A stretch of 64,000 bases of DNA from an uncultured Robinsoniella sp. (GTDB lineage Bacteria; Bacillota; Clostridia; Lachnospirales; Lachnospiraceae), in contig UQGG01000038.1 of NCBI GenBank assembly GCA_900540475.1, forward strand, positions 7,867 through 71,866, written 5' to 3'. Positions 16,383 through 23,495 of the stretch are shown here, in pieces (the stretch's first letter is position 1; every line of letters begins with the position of its first letter). The translations under genes and the position numbers were made by a program. Under the pieces are notes generated by a model. It was given only the letters and a program-made list of their open reading frames with translations. It was not told where the DNA came from and made no database searches.

Positions 16383-16449
16383 ATAAACTTATGGTTTATA
16401 CAATGTAAACATATTTATACTTCTTAACAAAGTAAGGTTGGTGTAATAT
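16383..16449 (+). promoter_or_regulatory. LysR-type element, copy C, with promoter toward the cupin gene
   Basis: A clear dyad ATAAAC-TTATG-GTTTAT (16383-16399) is followed by the conserved ACAATGTAAACATATT. TTCTTA (16421-16426) and TAATAT (16444-16449) have a 17-base spacer. The distance from dyad start to the -10 is 61 bases, the same as in copy B. Confidence 0.68.
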
Positions 16450-16636
16450 AAAACCATAGCGTGTTTGTAAATGCAATCCTGCTATCTGTACCGCCCCCAC
16501 TCTGTAGTATATTTGTTCCAACTCAGGTAATATAGCCTGTTATGCGCCCCTCATTTGGAACGAATCCCTTATAAGGTGTGACGCACAGAAAAAACGCTTG
16601 AACTATATAAAAATGAAAGTGGAGGTATGATATATT
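16450..16636 (+). other. Long 5' leader of the cupin gene
   Basis: This stretch has no gene. If copy C drives transcription, it is an untranslated leader of about 180 bases. It contains an inverted repeat TTGTTCCAA (16509-16517) / TTGGAACGAA (16554-16563). The ribosome-binding site GGAGG lies about 10 bases before the cupin ATG. I recognise no riboswitch class. Confidence 0.4.
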
Positions 16637-17059
16637 ATGAATTTGAATCAGATCAACAAGGATCTAGGACCAGGTGCAGTTTTTCCAATAGGCAGTGAAA
16701 ATGCTGCATTTGCACAATATTTTACAGGTGAGTGTTATTTGAATATGCTGACCACTACGGGAGTTGGCATAGGGGTAGTTACGTTTGCTCCCAAAACAAT
16801 CAATGCTTATCATGTACATCATAAAGGCGGACAGATTCTGCTGGTAACCGGGGGAAGGGGCTGGTATCAGGAAGAGGGCAGCCCTGCCAGAGAACTTTAT
16901 CCCGGTGATGTAGTGAATATAGCACCTGAGGTGAAACACTGGCATGGTGCCGCCAAAGACAGCTGGTTTCAGCATTTGGCAGTAGAAGTTCCGGCTGAGG
17001 GGGCGTCTAATGAGTGGATGGAATTTTTAGATCAGGGTGAATATGAAAAATTAAAATGA
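16637..17059 (+). CDS. Cupin domain protein
   Basis: The 140-residue protein is a single-domain cupin. Motif 1 is YHVHHKGGQILLVTGGRG at about 56-73 and motif 2 is PGDVVNIAPEVKHWHGA at about 89-105. Two histidines, a Gln and a further His make a plausible metal site. Small cupins encoded beside carboxymuconolactone-decarboxylase-like proteins are common in clostridial redox islands and are often fused or paired with them; the next gene is such a protein. The start at 16637 has GGAGGT 10 bases upstream. Its stop at 17057-17059 is followed by the partner ATG at 17113. The reaction is unknown; isomerase, dioxygenase or detoxification roles are all possible. Confidence 0.87.
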   Translation: MNLNQINKDLGPGAVFPIGSENAAFAQYFTGECYLNMLTTTGVGIGVVTFAPKTINAYHVHHKGGQILLVTGGRGWYQEEGSPARELYPGDVVNIAPEVKHWHGAAKDSWFQHLAVEVPAEGASNEWMEFLDQGEYEKLK

Positions 17060-17112
17060 TTTTAAATACGAAGGTTATATCCGAACAACGAATAGAAAGA
17101 AGGAATAATGAT

Positions 17113-17430
17113 ATGGAAAAAGTAACGGCAGGAAGAGATCAGCTTGGGGATTTTGCTCCTCAATTTGCAGCGTTAAATGATGATGTACTGTTCGGCCAGG
17201 TATGGTCAGAAGAAGATAAACTGTCCGCCAGGGACCGCTGTATTGTTACTGTTACCGCATTGATGGCAGGGGGTATTTTGGACAGCTCTTTAAAGTTCCA
17301 TCTTACAAATGCCAGAAATCATGGCGTCACCAGGGAAGAGATTGCAGCGATACTGACTCACGCTGCATTCTATGCGGGGTGGCCGAAAGCCTGGGCAGCA
17401 TTTAATATGGCAAAAGAAATCTGGGTATAA
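17113..17430 (+). CDS. Carboxymuconolactone decarboxylase family protein
   Basis: The 105-residue protein has the CMD/AhpD helical fold. Recognisable elements are LSARDRCIVTVTALMAGG, HLTNARNHGVTREEIAAILTH and AAFYAGWPKAWAAF. The peroxidatic CxxC motif of AhpD is absent (the only visible Cys is in RDRCI), so it is more like gamma-carboxymuconolactone decarboxylases than alkylhydroperoxidases. The ATG at 17113 follows AAGGA by about 9 bases; an upstream ATG at 17056 overlaps the cupin stop codon and lacks a ribosome-binding site. It pairs with the cupin and precedes two aldo/keto reductases in the LysR-linked island. Confidence 0.88.
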   Translation: MEKVTAGRDQLGDFAPQFAALNDDVLFGQVWSEEDKLSARDRCIVTVTALMAGGILDSSLKFHLTNARNHGVTREEIAAILTHAAFYAGWPKAWAAFNMAKEIWV

Positions 17431-17503
17431 ATTCATTGATCAGCAGTCAAAGCGGGTACAGGTATCCGTAATCAATGAATCAATGAGAAAGGATGAAACG
17501 AAA

Positions 17504-18466
17504 ATGAAATATATAAAATTAGGTAATTCCGATATTGAGGTTTCACGCTTATGCGCAGGATGCATGAGCTTTGGGGATCCAGCCAGCAAAATGCATGCAT
17601 GGACACTGAACCCACAGGAAAGTGAAGAGATTATCAGACATGCGCTGGATCTGGGGATTAATTTTTTTGATACGGCAAACTGTTATTCAGCAGGAACAAG
17701 CGAGGAATATCTGGGCAGGGCAGTGAAAAATAATATAGCAAGAGAGAAAGTGGTTCTGGCAACAAAGGTTTATTTCAATGAGGGCAAACTCTCAGGAGAA
17801 GCCATACCCCGGGAGGTGGAAGGTTCCCTGAAACGCCTGGGTACAGACTATATAGACTTGTTAATCATCCACCGCTTTGATTATGAAACGCCTGTGGAAG
17901 AGACTATGGAAGCGCTGCATAAGGTGGTCCGGTCAGGTAAGGTCCGTGCGATTGGTGCATCTGCCATGTATGGATATCAGTTTATGAAAATGCAGTATGC
18001 TGCCGAAAAGAATGGATGGACAAAATTTGTATCTATGCAGAATCACTATAATCTGCTTTACCGTGAAGATGAACGGGAGCTGATCCCGGTCTGTGATGAC
18101 CAGAATGTGTCAAGAACGCCGTACAGCCCGCTGGCTGCCGGAAGACTGTCACGTGGGACCTGGTCAGCAGATACCTTAAGGAGCAGAACCGATGTAACTG
18201 CTAAAGGCAAATATGACAGCACCCAGGAAAGCGATATGGAAATTGTGAAAAGAGTATCTGAAATTGCAGAGAAGAAGGAGATTACGATGACTCAGGCTGC
18301 ACTTGCCTGGCAGTTTGCGAAAGGTGTTGCAGCACCAATTATCGGAGCAACAAAAGCAAAGTATCTGGACGATGCAGCAGGAAGCCTGCAGGTAAAATTA
18401 ACGCAGGATGAGATAACTTATCTGGAAGAAGCATATGTGCCGCATAAAATTGTGGGAGCATTATAA
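17504..18466 (+). CDS. Aldo/keto reductase (YhdN/AKR11-like)
   Basis: The 320-residue protein has the complete aldo/keto reductase barrel. It opens with MKYIKLGNSDIEVSRLCAGC and has NFFDTANCYSAGTSEEYLGRA with the catalytic Asp and Tyr, KVVLATK with the Lys, and YIDLLIIHRFD with the His. The C-terminal GATKAKYLDDAAGSL segment binds NADP. It reduces an aldehyde or ketone with NAD(P)H; the physiological substrate is unknown. The ATG at 17504 follows AAAGG by about 11 bases; the longer frame to 17372 runs through the preceding gene and is not used. It lies 73 bases after the CMD gene and is followed by a second reductase 13 bases later. Confidence 0.92.
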   Translation: MKYIKLGNSDIEVSRLCAGCMSFGDPASKMHAWTLNPQESEEIIRHALDLGINFFDTANCYSAGTSEEYLGRAVKNNIAREKVVLATKVYFNEGKLSGEAIPREVEGSLKRLGTDYIDLLIIHRFDYETPVEETMEALHKVVRSGKVRAIGASAMYGYQFMKMQYAAEKNGWTKFVSMQNHYNLLYREDERELIPVCDDQNVSRTPYSPLAAGRLSRGTWSADTLRSRTDVTAKGKYDSTQESDMEIVKRVSEIAEKKEITMTQAALAWQFAKGVAAPIIGATKAKYLDDAAGSLQVKLTQDEITYLEEAYVPHKIVGAL

Positions 18467-18479
18467 GGAGGAGAAGACC

Positions 18480-19331
18480 ATGGAATTTGTAACATTAAGC
18501 AATGGTTTAGAGATGCCGGTTTTAGGATATGGCGTTTATCAGATTACGAAAAATGAGTGTGAGAGATGCGTGCTGGATGCTTTAAGAGCAGGGTATCGTT
18601 CCCTCGACACGGCGCAGGCATATTTTAACGAAGAAGAGGTAGGAACAGCTATAGGAAAATCGGGAATACCAAGAGCAGATATTTTTCTTACTTCTAAAGT
18701 TTGGATCGAACATTACGGCTATGAGGAATGCAGAAAGTCTGTAGAAGAATCCTTGAGAAAACTGCAGACAGATTATATTGATCTTATGCTGCTGCATCAG
18801 CCTTTTTCTGACTATTACGGTGCATGGAGAGCTTTAGAAGAGATGTATAAGGAAGGAAAACTGCGTGCCATTGGCATTTCCAATTTCTATCCTGACCGGA
18901 TGGTAGATATTGCGTCATTTGCCCGTATCTGTCCAATGGTTAACCAGGTGGAAACCCACCCCTATAATCAGCAGGTCCTCGCAAAGGAGTATATGGATAA
19001 ATATGGTGTGCAGATGGAGGCATGGGCGCCTTTTGGAGAAGGCAGAGGAGGTCTGTTTGAAGACACCGTACTTCGGGCGATCAGTGAGAAATATAGTAAG
19101 ACAACGGCTCAGATTATGCTAAGATGGCATATTCAGCGAAAAGTTGTTGTAATTCCCAAATCTACTCATTATGAACGAATGGTGGAAAATTTCAATGTGT
19201 TTGATTTTTCACTGAGCGCTGAGGATATGAGGGATATAGAAACACTTGATAAAAATAGCAGCTCTTTCTTTTCCCATTATGATCCGGCTACTGTGGAGTG
19301 GTTTGTTAAAATGGTAGAAGAGCGGAAATAA
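18480..19331 (+). CDS. Aldo/keto reductase (2,5-diketo-D-gluconate reductase-like)
   Basis: The 283-residue protein belongs to the AKR3/AKR5-like branch. It has LSNGLEMPVLGYGVYQI, YRSLDTAQAYFNEEEVG with the catalytic Asp and Tyr, FLTSKVW with Lys, YIDLMLLHQP with His, and RAIGISNFYPDRM. The C-terminal VVIPKSTHYERMVEN is the cofactor region. It is distinct in sequence from the preceding reductase. The ATG at 18480 has AAGGAGGAG 7 bases upstream. It is the last gene of the redox island; I see no clear terminator in 19332-19397. Confidence 0.92.
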   Translation: MEFVTLSNGLEMPVLGYGVYQITKNECERCVLDALRAGYRSLDTAQAYFNEEEVGTAIGKSGIPRADIFLTSKVWIEHYGYEECRKSVEESLRKLQTDYIDLMLLHQPFSDYYGAWRALEEMYKEGKLRAIGISNFYPDRMVDIASFARICPMVNQVETHPYNQQVLAKEYMDKYGVQMEAWAPFGEGRGGLFEDTVLRAISEKYSKTTAQIMLRWHIQRKVVVIPKSTHYERMVENFNVFDFSLSAEDMRDIETLDKNSSSFFSHYDPATVEWFVKMVEERK

Positions 19332-19397
19332 TTTATGCTGCACCTGTTTCGTGCTTTCCGGAGCGGGCCCATACTTTTCTCTGATTTCCTTTCAATG

Positions 19398-19426
19398 TTG
19401 TTTTTTCGCCTTGCTTATGAGATAAT
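19398..19426 (+). promoter_or_regulatory. Probable promoter of the two-component operon
   Basis: TTGTTT (19398-19403) and GATAAT (19421-19426) have a 17-base spacer and lie about 65 bases before the chosen start of the response regulator. Confidence 0.5.
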
Positions 19427-19492
19427 ATCCATAATTTTATGAGAATTGAGGATTTCATGACAGGCAGCATCCGAAGGGAGATGATGAACGGT

Positions 19493-20161
19493 ATGGCACA
19501 GATTTTAGTTGTAGAAGATGAGCAGAATATGCAGGAAATTATAGTAGAATATATGCAGAGGGGAGGGCATTCCTGTCTGACGGCTGATGATGGGATTGAG
19601 GCGTTGACTATTTTAAAAAATACGCCCATGGACTTCATGATATTAGATGTCATGATGCCTCATCTGGATGGATTTTCTGTCTGCAGATTTGCCCGTGAAA
19701 TGAGTGGGATGCCCATTATTATGCTCACGGCAAAAGGAGAGGAAGAAGATAAGCTGAAGGGATACAGCTTTGGGGCAGATGACTATATGACGAAGCCTTT
19801 CAGTCCCAGGGTGCTGCTGGCTAAGGTGAATGCACTTTTAAAACGATCACTGACCGTATCAGCGAATTCTATGAATGCAGGGAAGATTACCCTGATACCG
19901 GCTTCCCACGAGGTTTATGTGGATGGAAAGCCGACGGAACTTACCCATAAGGAATATGAATTGCTGCACTTTTTTATGCAGAATAAAGGGCAGGTATTTT
20001 CCAGGGAACAGCTGTTAAACCGGATTTGGGGATATGATTTTGAAGGTAACAGCCGAACGGTGGATACCCATATTAAGACGCTGCGGCAAAAGCTGGGAAG
20101 TGAAGGCAGCCACATTGTGACCCTTATCCGTTCCGGTTATAAATTTGAGGTACCGTTATGA
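19493..20161 (+). CDS. OmpR/PhoB-family response regulator
   Basis: The 222-residue protein has a receiver domain with ILVVEDEQNMQEII and the phosphoacceptor Asp52 in ILDVMMP, a switch Thr in MLTAKG and the Lys in TKPF. A winged-helix DNA-binding domain follows (THKEYELLHFFMQNKGQVFSREQLLNRIWG, then RTVDTHIKTLRQKLG). Several in-frame ATGs exist; 19493 gives the canonical start MAQILVVEDE and has AGGGAG about 12 bases upstream, while 19481 and 19484 are too close to that site. Its stop overlaps the histidine kinase ATG in an ATGA. It may control the nearby MarR/MATE or ABC exporter genes, but that is only positional inference. Confidence 0.93.
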   Translation: MAQILVVEDEQNMQEIIVEYMQRGGHSCLTADDGIEALTILKNTPMDFMILDVMMPHLDGFSVCRFAREMSGMPIIMLTAKGEEEDKLKGYSFGADDYMTKPFSPRVLLAKVNALLKRSLTVSANSMNAGKITLIPASHEVYVDGKPTELTHKEYELLHFFMQNKGQVFSREQLLNRIWGYDFEGNSRTVDTHIKTLRQKLGSEGSHIVTLIRSGYKFEVPL

Positions 20162-21243
20162 ATTGGATTAAGGCAAAAGAACTCTTTGGGCTTCGCACAG
20201 TAAGAAAAAAAGTGTTTTTTCTTTCGAAAGCAGCAGGCGGGGCAATCGTTTTATTTTATATTCTGGTGGAAGAGCTGCCGGTGAGCAGCGCTGTCTCTTT
20301 TGCTATATGGTTTTTACTGCTGCTTGGTACGATTCTGGGTGTTAATTATCTATTAGGACGGTATATTACGAATCCTATTGACCGACTGAATAGAACGGCA
20401 GGAAGAATGGCTAAATTAGATTTTTCCCAGGCATGTACAATAGAATCTAATGATGAATTTGGAGAATTATCCGTCAGCCTGAATGCGCTTGCGTCTAACC
20501 TGCAGCAGTCACTTACCCTGCTGGAAGGTGCCAATGCCCAGCTGGCAAAAGATGTGGATCAAAAACAAAAGCTCCTTGCCCAGCGTAAAGAACTGACGGA
20601 TCGGCTGTCTCATGAAATGAAGACACCGCTGGGGGTGATCCGCGCCTATGCAGAAGGTCTGCAGGATGAGACAGACCCGGAAAAACAAAAGAAGTATACA
20701 CAGGTTATCATTTCCGAAACGGAGTTGATGAACCAAATGATCATTTCACTGCTGGATCTGTCAGCGTTAGAAGCCGGTGCAGTAAGCCTTCAGCGGGAAC
20801 GCTTTGATTTTATTGAATTTACGGAAACCGTTGCAGGGAGGCTGTTAATGGATATCCCGGATGATGATTTTCAATTATTGTATGAGCTGCCGGATGACAA
20901 GGTTTATGTAAATGCTGACAAGGGACGTATGGAGCAGGTGTTGGATAATCTGATTGTAAATGGGAAAAAGAACGTGATTCCCGGTGGCGTTATAAGGCTC
21001 GCCATTTATGTGGAAGCTTCAAAATTGTATTTTTCCATTTATAATCAGGGAGTGACAATTCCCGAAGAGCAGCTTACTAAAATCTGGGAGAAATTTTATA
21101 AGAGTAACAGGGCAAATCAGAACGGTTCCGGGCTGGGCCTTGCAATTATGGCTCAGATTCTGACTATGCATGATCTGGAGTATGGTGTTCGAAATTGTTT
21201 GGATGGTGTCGAATTTAATTTTGTTATGCCGGTTGTGGAATAA
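20158..21243 (+). CDS. Sensor histidine kinase
   Basis: The 361-residue kinase has two membrane spans (about 23-37 and 47-66) with only about ten residues between them, so there is almost no extracellular sensor. It probably senses within the membrane or through a partner transporter. A HAMP domain (about 66-118), a coiled linker and the H-box RLSHEMKTPLGVIRAYAEGL follow, with phosphoacceptor His152. The ATPase domain has the N-box QVLDNLIVNGKKN and GSGLGLAI. The ATGA overlap couples it to the response regulator. Short-loop kinases of this kind in Firmicutes often answer cell-envelope stress or antimicrobial peptides and sit near ABC exporters, as here; the link is inferred. Confidence 0.92.
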   Translation: MNWIKAKELFGLRTVRKKVFFLSKAAGGAIVLFYILVEELPVSSAVSFAIWFLLLLGTILGVNYLLGRYITNPIDRLNRTAGRMAKLDFSQACTIESNDEFGELSVSLNALASNLQQSLTLLEGANAQLAKDVDQKQKLLAQRKELTDRLSHEMKTPLGVIRAYAEGLQDETDPEKQKKYTQVIISETELMNQMIISLLDLSALEAGAVSLQRERFDFIEFTETVAGRLLMDIPDDDFQLLYELPDDKVYVNADKGRMEQVLDNLIVNGKKNVIPGGVIRLAIYVEASKLYFSIYNQGVTIPEEQLTKIWEKFYKSNRANQNGSGLGLAIMAQILTMHDLEYGVRNCLDGVEFNFVMPVVE

Positions 21244-21258
21244 CAGCAATATTTTCAC

Positions 21259-21304
21259 TTGACAAAAATGCTGCATAGGATTATAGTGTGTATAGTTGCT
21301 ATAC
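21259..21304 (+). promoter_or_regulatory. marR-type gene promoter with operator GTATAG-TTG-CTATAC
   Basis: TTGACA (21259-21264) and TATAGT (21282-21287) have a 17-base spacer. The dyad GTATAGTTGCTATAC (21290-21304) covers the transcription start. The same arms recur before the MATE gene at 21918-21932, so the MarR protein very likely represses both units. Confidence 0.82.
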
Positions 21305-21339
21305 AGTAATGATACTGAACTTTTGTGAGGTGATAAGAG

Positions 21340-21795
21340 ATGAAAGATTATACGGAATTGACTTCGCTTATGGAGCGTACGATCCATAAATATAACCAAT
21401 GGGAAAATATTAAACGTACCTACGGTACGGATGTCCTGTTGTCAAGAGCTGAGATCCATACAATAGATGCTGTTGGAAGCCATACCGGAATTAATATTAC
21501 AGCTTTGGCAGGAGTGTTGGGTATTACAAAAGGCGCCGCTTCACAGATGATCTATAAACTGGTGGATAAAGGTATGGTGGAAAAGAAAGTTTCACCGGAT
21601 TCTGATACAGAAGTTGTGTTAAGTCTGACCGAGGATGGATTTAAGAATTATAAGGCTCACATCGAGTATCACAGGCAGACAAATGATGAGTTTTTTACAC
21701 TGCTGAAGGAAATGCCGGAATCTATGGGCGATTATATGATGAAGATACTGTTGGCATTTGAAAAAAATATTGATGAAAAATTAAAAGACAAATAG
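21340..21795 (+). CDS. MarR-family transcriptional regulator
   Basis: The 151-residue protein has the MarR winged-helix core. A helical lead-in is followed by LSRAEIHTIDAVGSH, the recognition region NITALAGVLGITKGAASQMIYKLVDKG and the wing MVEKKVSPDSDTEVVLSLTEDG, then C-terminal dimerisation helices. It would be released from DNA by a small ligand. Its own promoter and the MATE pump promoter share the dyad GTATAG-N3-CTATAC, so autoregulation and control of the pump are strongly suggested. The ATG at 21340 has GAGGTGA about 8 bases upstream. The target pump is now a pseudogene, so the regulator may be left without its main job. Confidence 0.92.
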   Translation: MKDYTELTSLMERTIHKYNQWENIKRTYGTDVLLSRAEIHTIDAVGSHTGINITALAGVLGITKGAASQMIYKLVDKGMVEKKVSPDSDTEVVLSLTEDGFKNYKAHIEYHRQTNDEFFTLLKEMPESMGDYMMKILLAFEKNIDEKLKDK

Positions 21796-21830
21796 CCACA
21801 TGAAATATCAATAGTATTATCACAAATATT

Positions 21831-21908
21831 CTGTCACCAGAGCGTGTTAATAGATATTAACGCATATGCTGCAGATTGAAACACACTCTGGCAGGAGCAG
21901 TTTTTTTT
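21831..21908 (+). terminator. Intrinsic terminator after the marR-type gene
   Basis: CTGTCACCAGAGCGTGTT is mirrored by AACACACTCTGGCAG across a loop of about 30 bases, and the stem runs into a tract of eight T (21901-21908). It separates the regulator from the MATE promoter. Confidence 0.75.
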
Positions 21909-21933
21909 ACATCAAACGTATAGTAACTATACT
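21906..21933 (+). promoter_or_regulatory. MATE gene promoter with overlapping MarR operator
   Basis: TTTACA (21906-21911) and TATACT (21928-21933) have a 16-base spacer. The dyad GTATAGTAACTATAC (21918-21932) overlaps the -10, so a bound repressor would block polymerase. Confidence 0.75.
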
Positions 21934-21992
21934 GTAATATATCTAAACTATATTACTGCTAAACTAAAAAGGACTTAGAAAGGGATATAAAT

Positions 21993-23086
21993 ATGAATGA
22001 AAACGAGAAAAGAATATATCTTCTGGAAAAAGAAAATATAAAAAAGGCTTTATTGAAATTGGGGATTCCAACCATGATTGGAATGCTGGTATCTGCACTT
22101 TATAATATTGTGGATGCATTTTTTATCGGAAGACTTGGAACTCTGCAAACGGCTGCGGTGTCCGTGGTCTATCCGCTGACCATGGTTGCTTCCGGGATAG
22201 GTTTGCTCTTTGGCTGCGGTGCAGGATCGTATATTTCCAGACTTCTGGGAAGAAAAAAATATGAAGATATAGCCGATTGCAGCAGTACGGCGCTGTTTTC
22301 GGGAATATTTATCAGCATAGCTGTGGTAGGGGGGATGATGCTGTTTTTTGAGCCGCTGATCTATACTCTGGGTGCCACGAAAAGCAGTATCACATATGCA
22401 AAAGAGTACGGTATGATCTATCTTTTCGGACTTATATTTAATGTATTTAATATGATGATGAATAACATGCTGGTTGCGGAAGGTAATTCCAGATTTGGAA
22501 TGACTGCTATGCTAGTGCCTCCCGGCGTAAATACGCCACTATATAGCACCCGCTATCTGCGCCAGCTGCACAACTGTGAATCTAGCCGTAGCCCGCTACG
22601 CCGTCGATTCACAGTCGCACACCTGACACAGATATCAGGCACTATATATCGACGTATTTACGCCGGGAGGCACTAGTAGGAGGATGTATCAATCTTGTGT
22701 TGGACCCGATTCTTATTTTTAGCTGTAATATGGGGGTTGCCGGGGCAGCTGCAGCAACTCTGTTTTCCCAGATTGTATCTTCGGCATTGTATGTATGCTT
22801 CCTGGTTAGGGGGAAAAGTTATTTGAAGATTTCCCTGGGCAGGTTTAAACATGATAAGGTGGTTTACACAGAAGTTTTGAAGATCGGATTTCCGGTCTGT
22901 ATGTTTCAGTTCTTAACAGGCGGTGCTCTGAGTATATGCAGACAGGGGCTGTTTTTCATTCCTTTTCTGTTTCTGTTTACGAATTTATGGGGATTAACCG
23001 GACTGATCCTGGCACAGCTTGCGGCAGATCTATGTGCAACCTTCGTTACGGTTGTGCTGTGGAGAAAAGAAAAGGGGATAAGGTAA
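21993..23086 (+). pseudogene. MATE-family multidrug efflux transporter, disrupted
   Basis: The first part (to 22511) reads as the N-terminus of a MATE pump: KKALLKLGIPTMIGMLVSAL, AFFIGRLGTLQTAAVSVVYP and NNMLVAEGNSRFGMTAML. A hairpin element plus a 4-base duplication adds 161 bases after Met-Leu-Val and shifts the frame, with a TAG stop at 22674. Removing it rejoins the frame to GGCINLVLDPILIFSCNMGVAG. A second lesion lies near 22935, where FLTGGALS jumps directly to ICRQGLFFIPFLF; about 140-150 residues normally present between these motifs are missing. MATE proteins are about 450 residues, and the two fragments total roughly 310. It is almost certainly non-functional. It has an intact MarR-controlled promoter. 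Confidence 0.85.
22516..22672. mobile_element. 157-bp MITE-like hairpin element with CTAG target duplication
   Basis: The element starts TGCCTCCCGGCG and ends with the inverse, CGCCGGGAGGCA. The outer 20 bases of each end are perfectly complementary and partial pairing continues for about 31. Inside are ACTGTGAATC and GATTCACAGT arms, so the whole unit folds into one long hairpin. It is flanked by CTAG at 22512-22515 and 22673-22676. Removing the element and one CTAG restores the MATE reading frame as Met-Leu-Val-Gly-Gly-Cys. It has no ORF, so transposition would need an enzyme supplied in trans. Confidence 0.88.
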
Positions 23087-23342
23087 AATGGATTATAAAT
23101 AATATAAAAAATAAAAAAATATTTCGAAACAATGATAATCCTAAATATTTCACACCGATTTCACTCCGGTCACACTTCGATTTCAACCTCATTTTCTATA
23201 ATGTGTTTGAAAATAGTTTTCTGCAAGCGGTGTATCCCTGTTTGAGGATATGCAGCCTGCCGGAATAAATTTTCAGATAAAGTCAGATGTAGTAACACAG
23301 AAAGGGCAGATGCTGTCCCGTTTTAGAATAGGAGGTTTAACT
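23087..23342 (+). other. Intergenic region before the ABC exporter operon
   Basis: No gene is visible here. The sequence is AT-rich, with a TATAAT at 23197-23202 that lacks a convincing -35. GGAGGT at 23330-23335 is the ribosome-binding site of the small protein at 23343. Some of it may be residue of the decayed MATE region. Confidence 0.4.
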
Positions 23343-23495
23343 ATGAAGTTTTTAGATATGGAATGGTACTGGTGGCTGATAATTCTTGCAGGCGCCGCAG
23401 TGATTATCCCCGCCAAGGTAAAGTTTATCAAGTGGTGGAGCAGAAAGCAAGAGGAACAGAAAGACAGCAGAAATCGGTGGGGGGATGAGGAATGA
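23343..23495 (+). CDS. Small membrane protein leading the ABC exporter operon
   Basis: This 50-residue protein has one hydrophobic segment, YWWLIILAGAAVIIPAKVKF at about 9-28. A strongly charged tail rich in Lys, Arg, Glu and Gln follows. The ATG at 23343 has a perfect GGAGGT 7 bases upstream, and the stop overlaps the ATPase gene start as ATGA, so it is a real translated gene coupled to the exporter. I recognise no family. It could be a small accessory subunit of the ABC complex or a coupling peptide. Confidence 0.75.
   Translation: MKFLDMEWYWWLIILAGAAVIIPAKVKFIKWWSRKQEEQKDSRNRWGDEE

Noticed and set aside
16450..16636. Riboswitch in the cupin leader
   Set aside because: The only structure seen is a wide inverted repeat; no known riboswitch core is recognisable.
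19332..19397. Terminator after the last aldo/keto reductase
   Set aside because: I could not find a convincing stem followed by T; read-through to the two-component operon remains possible.
22516..22672. CRISPR array or tRNA-like structure
   Set aside because: The region is a single long hairpin with terminal repeats and target duplication; there are no regularly spaced repeats and no tRNA features.
22936..23268. 110-codon plus-strand frame after the MATE fragment
   Set aside because: It is out of frame with the MATE remnant and translates intergenic AT-rich DNA; the real next gene is at 23343.
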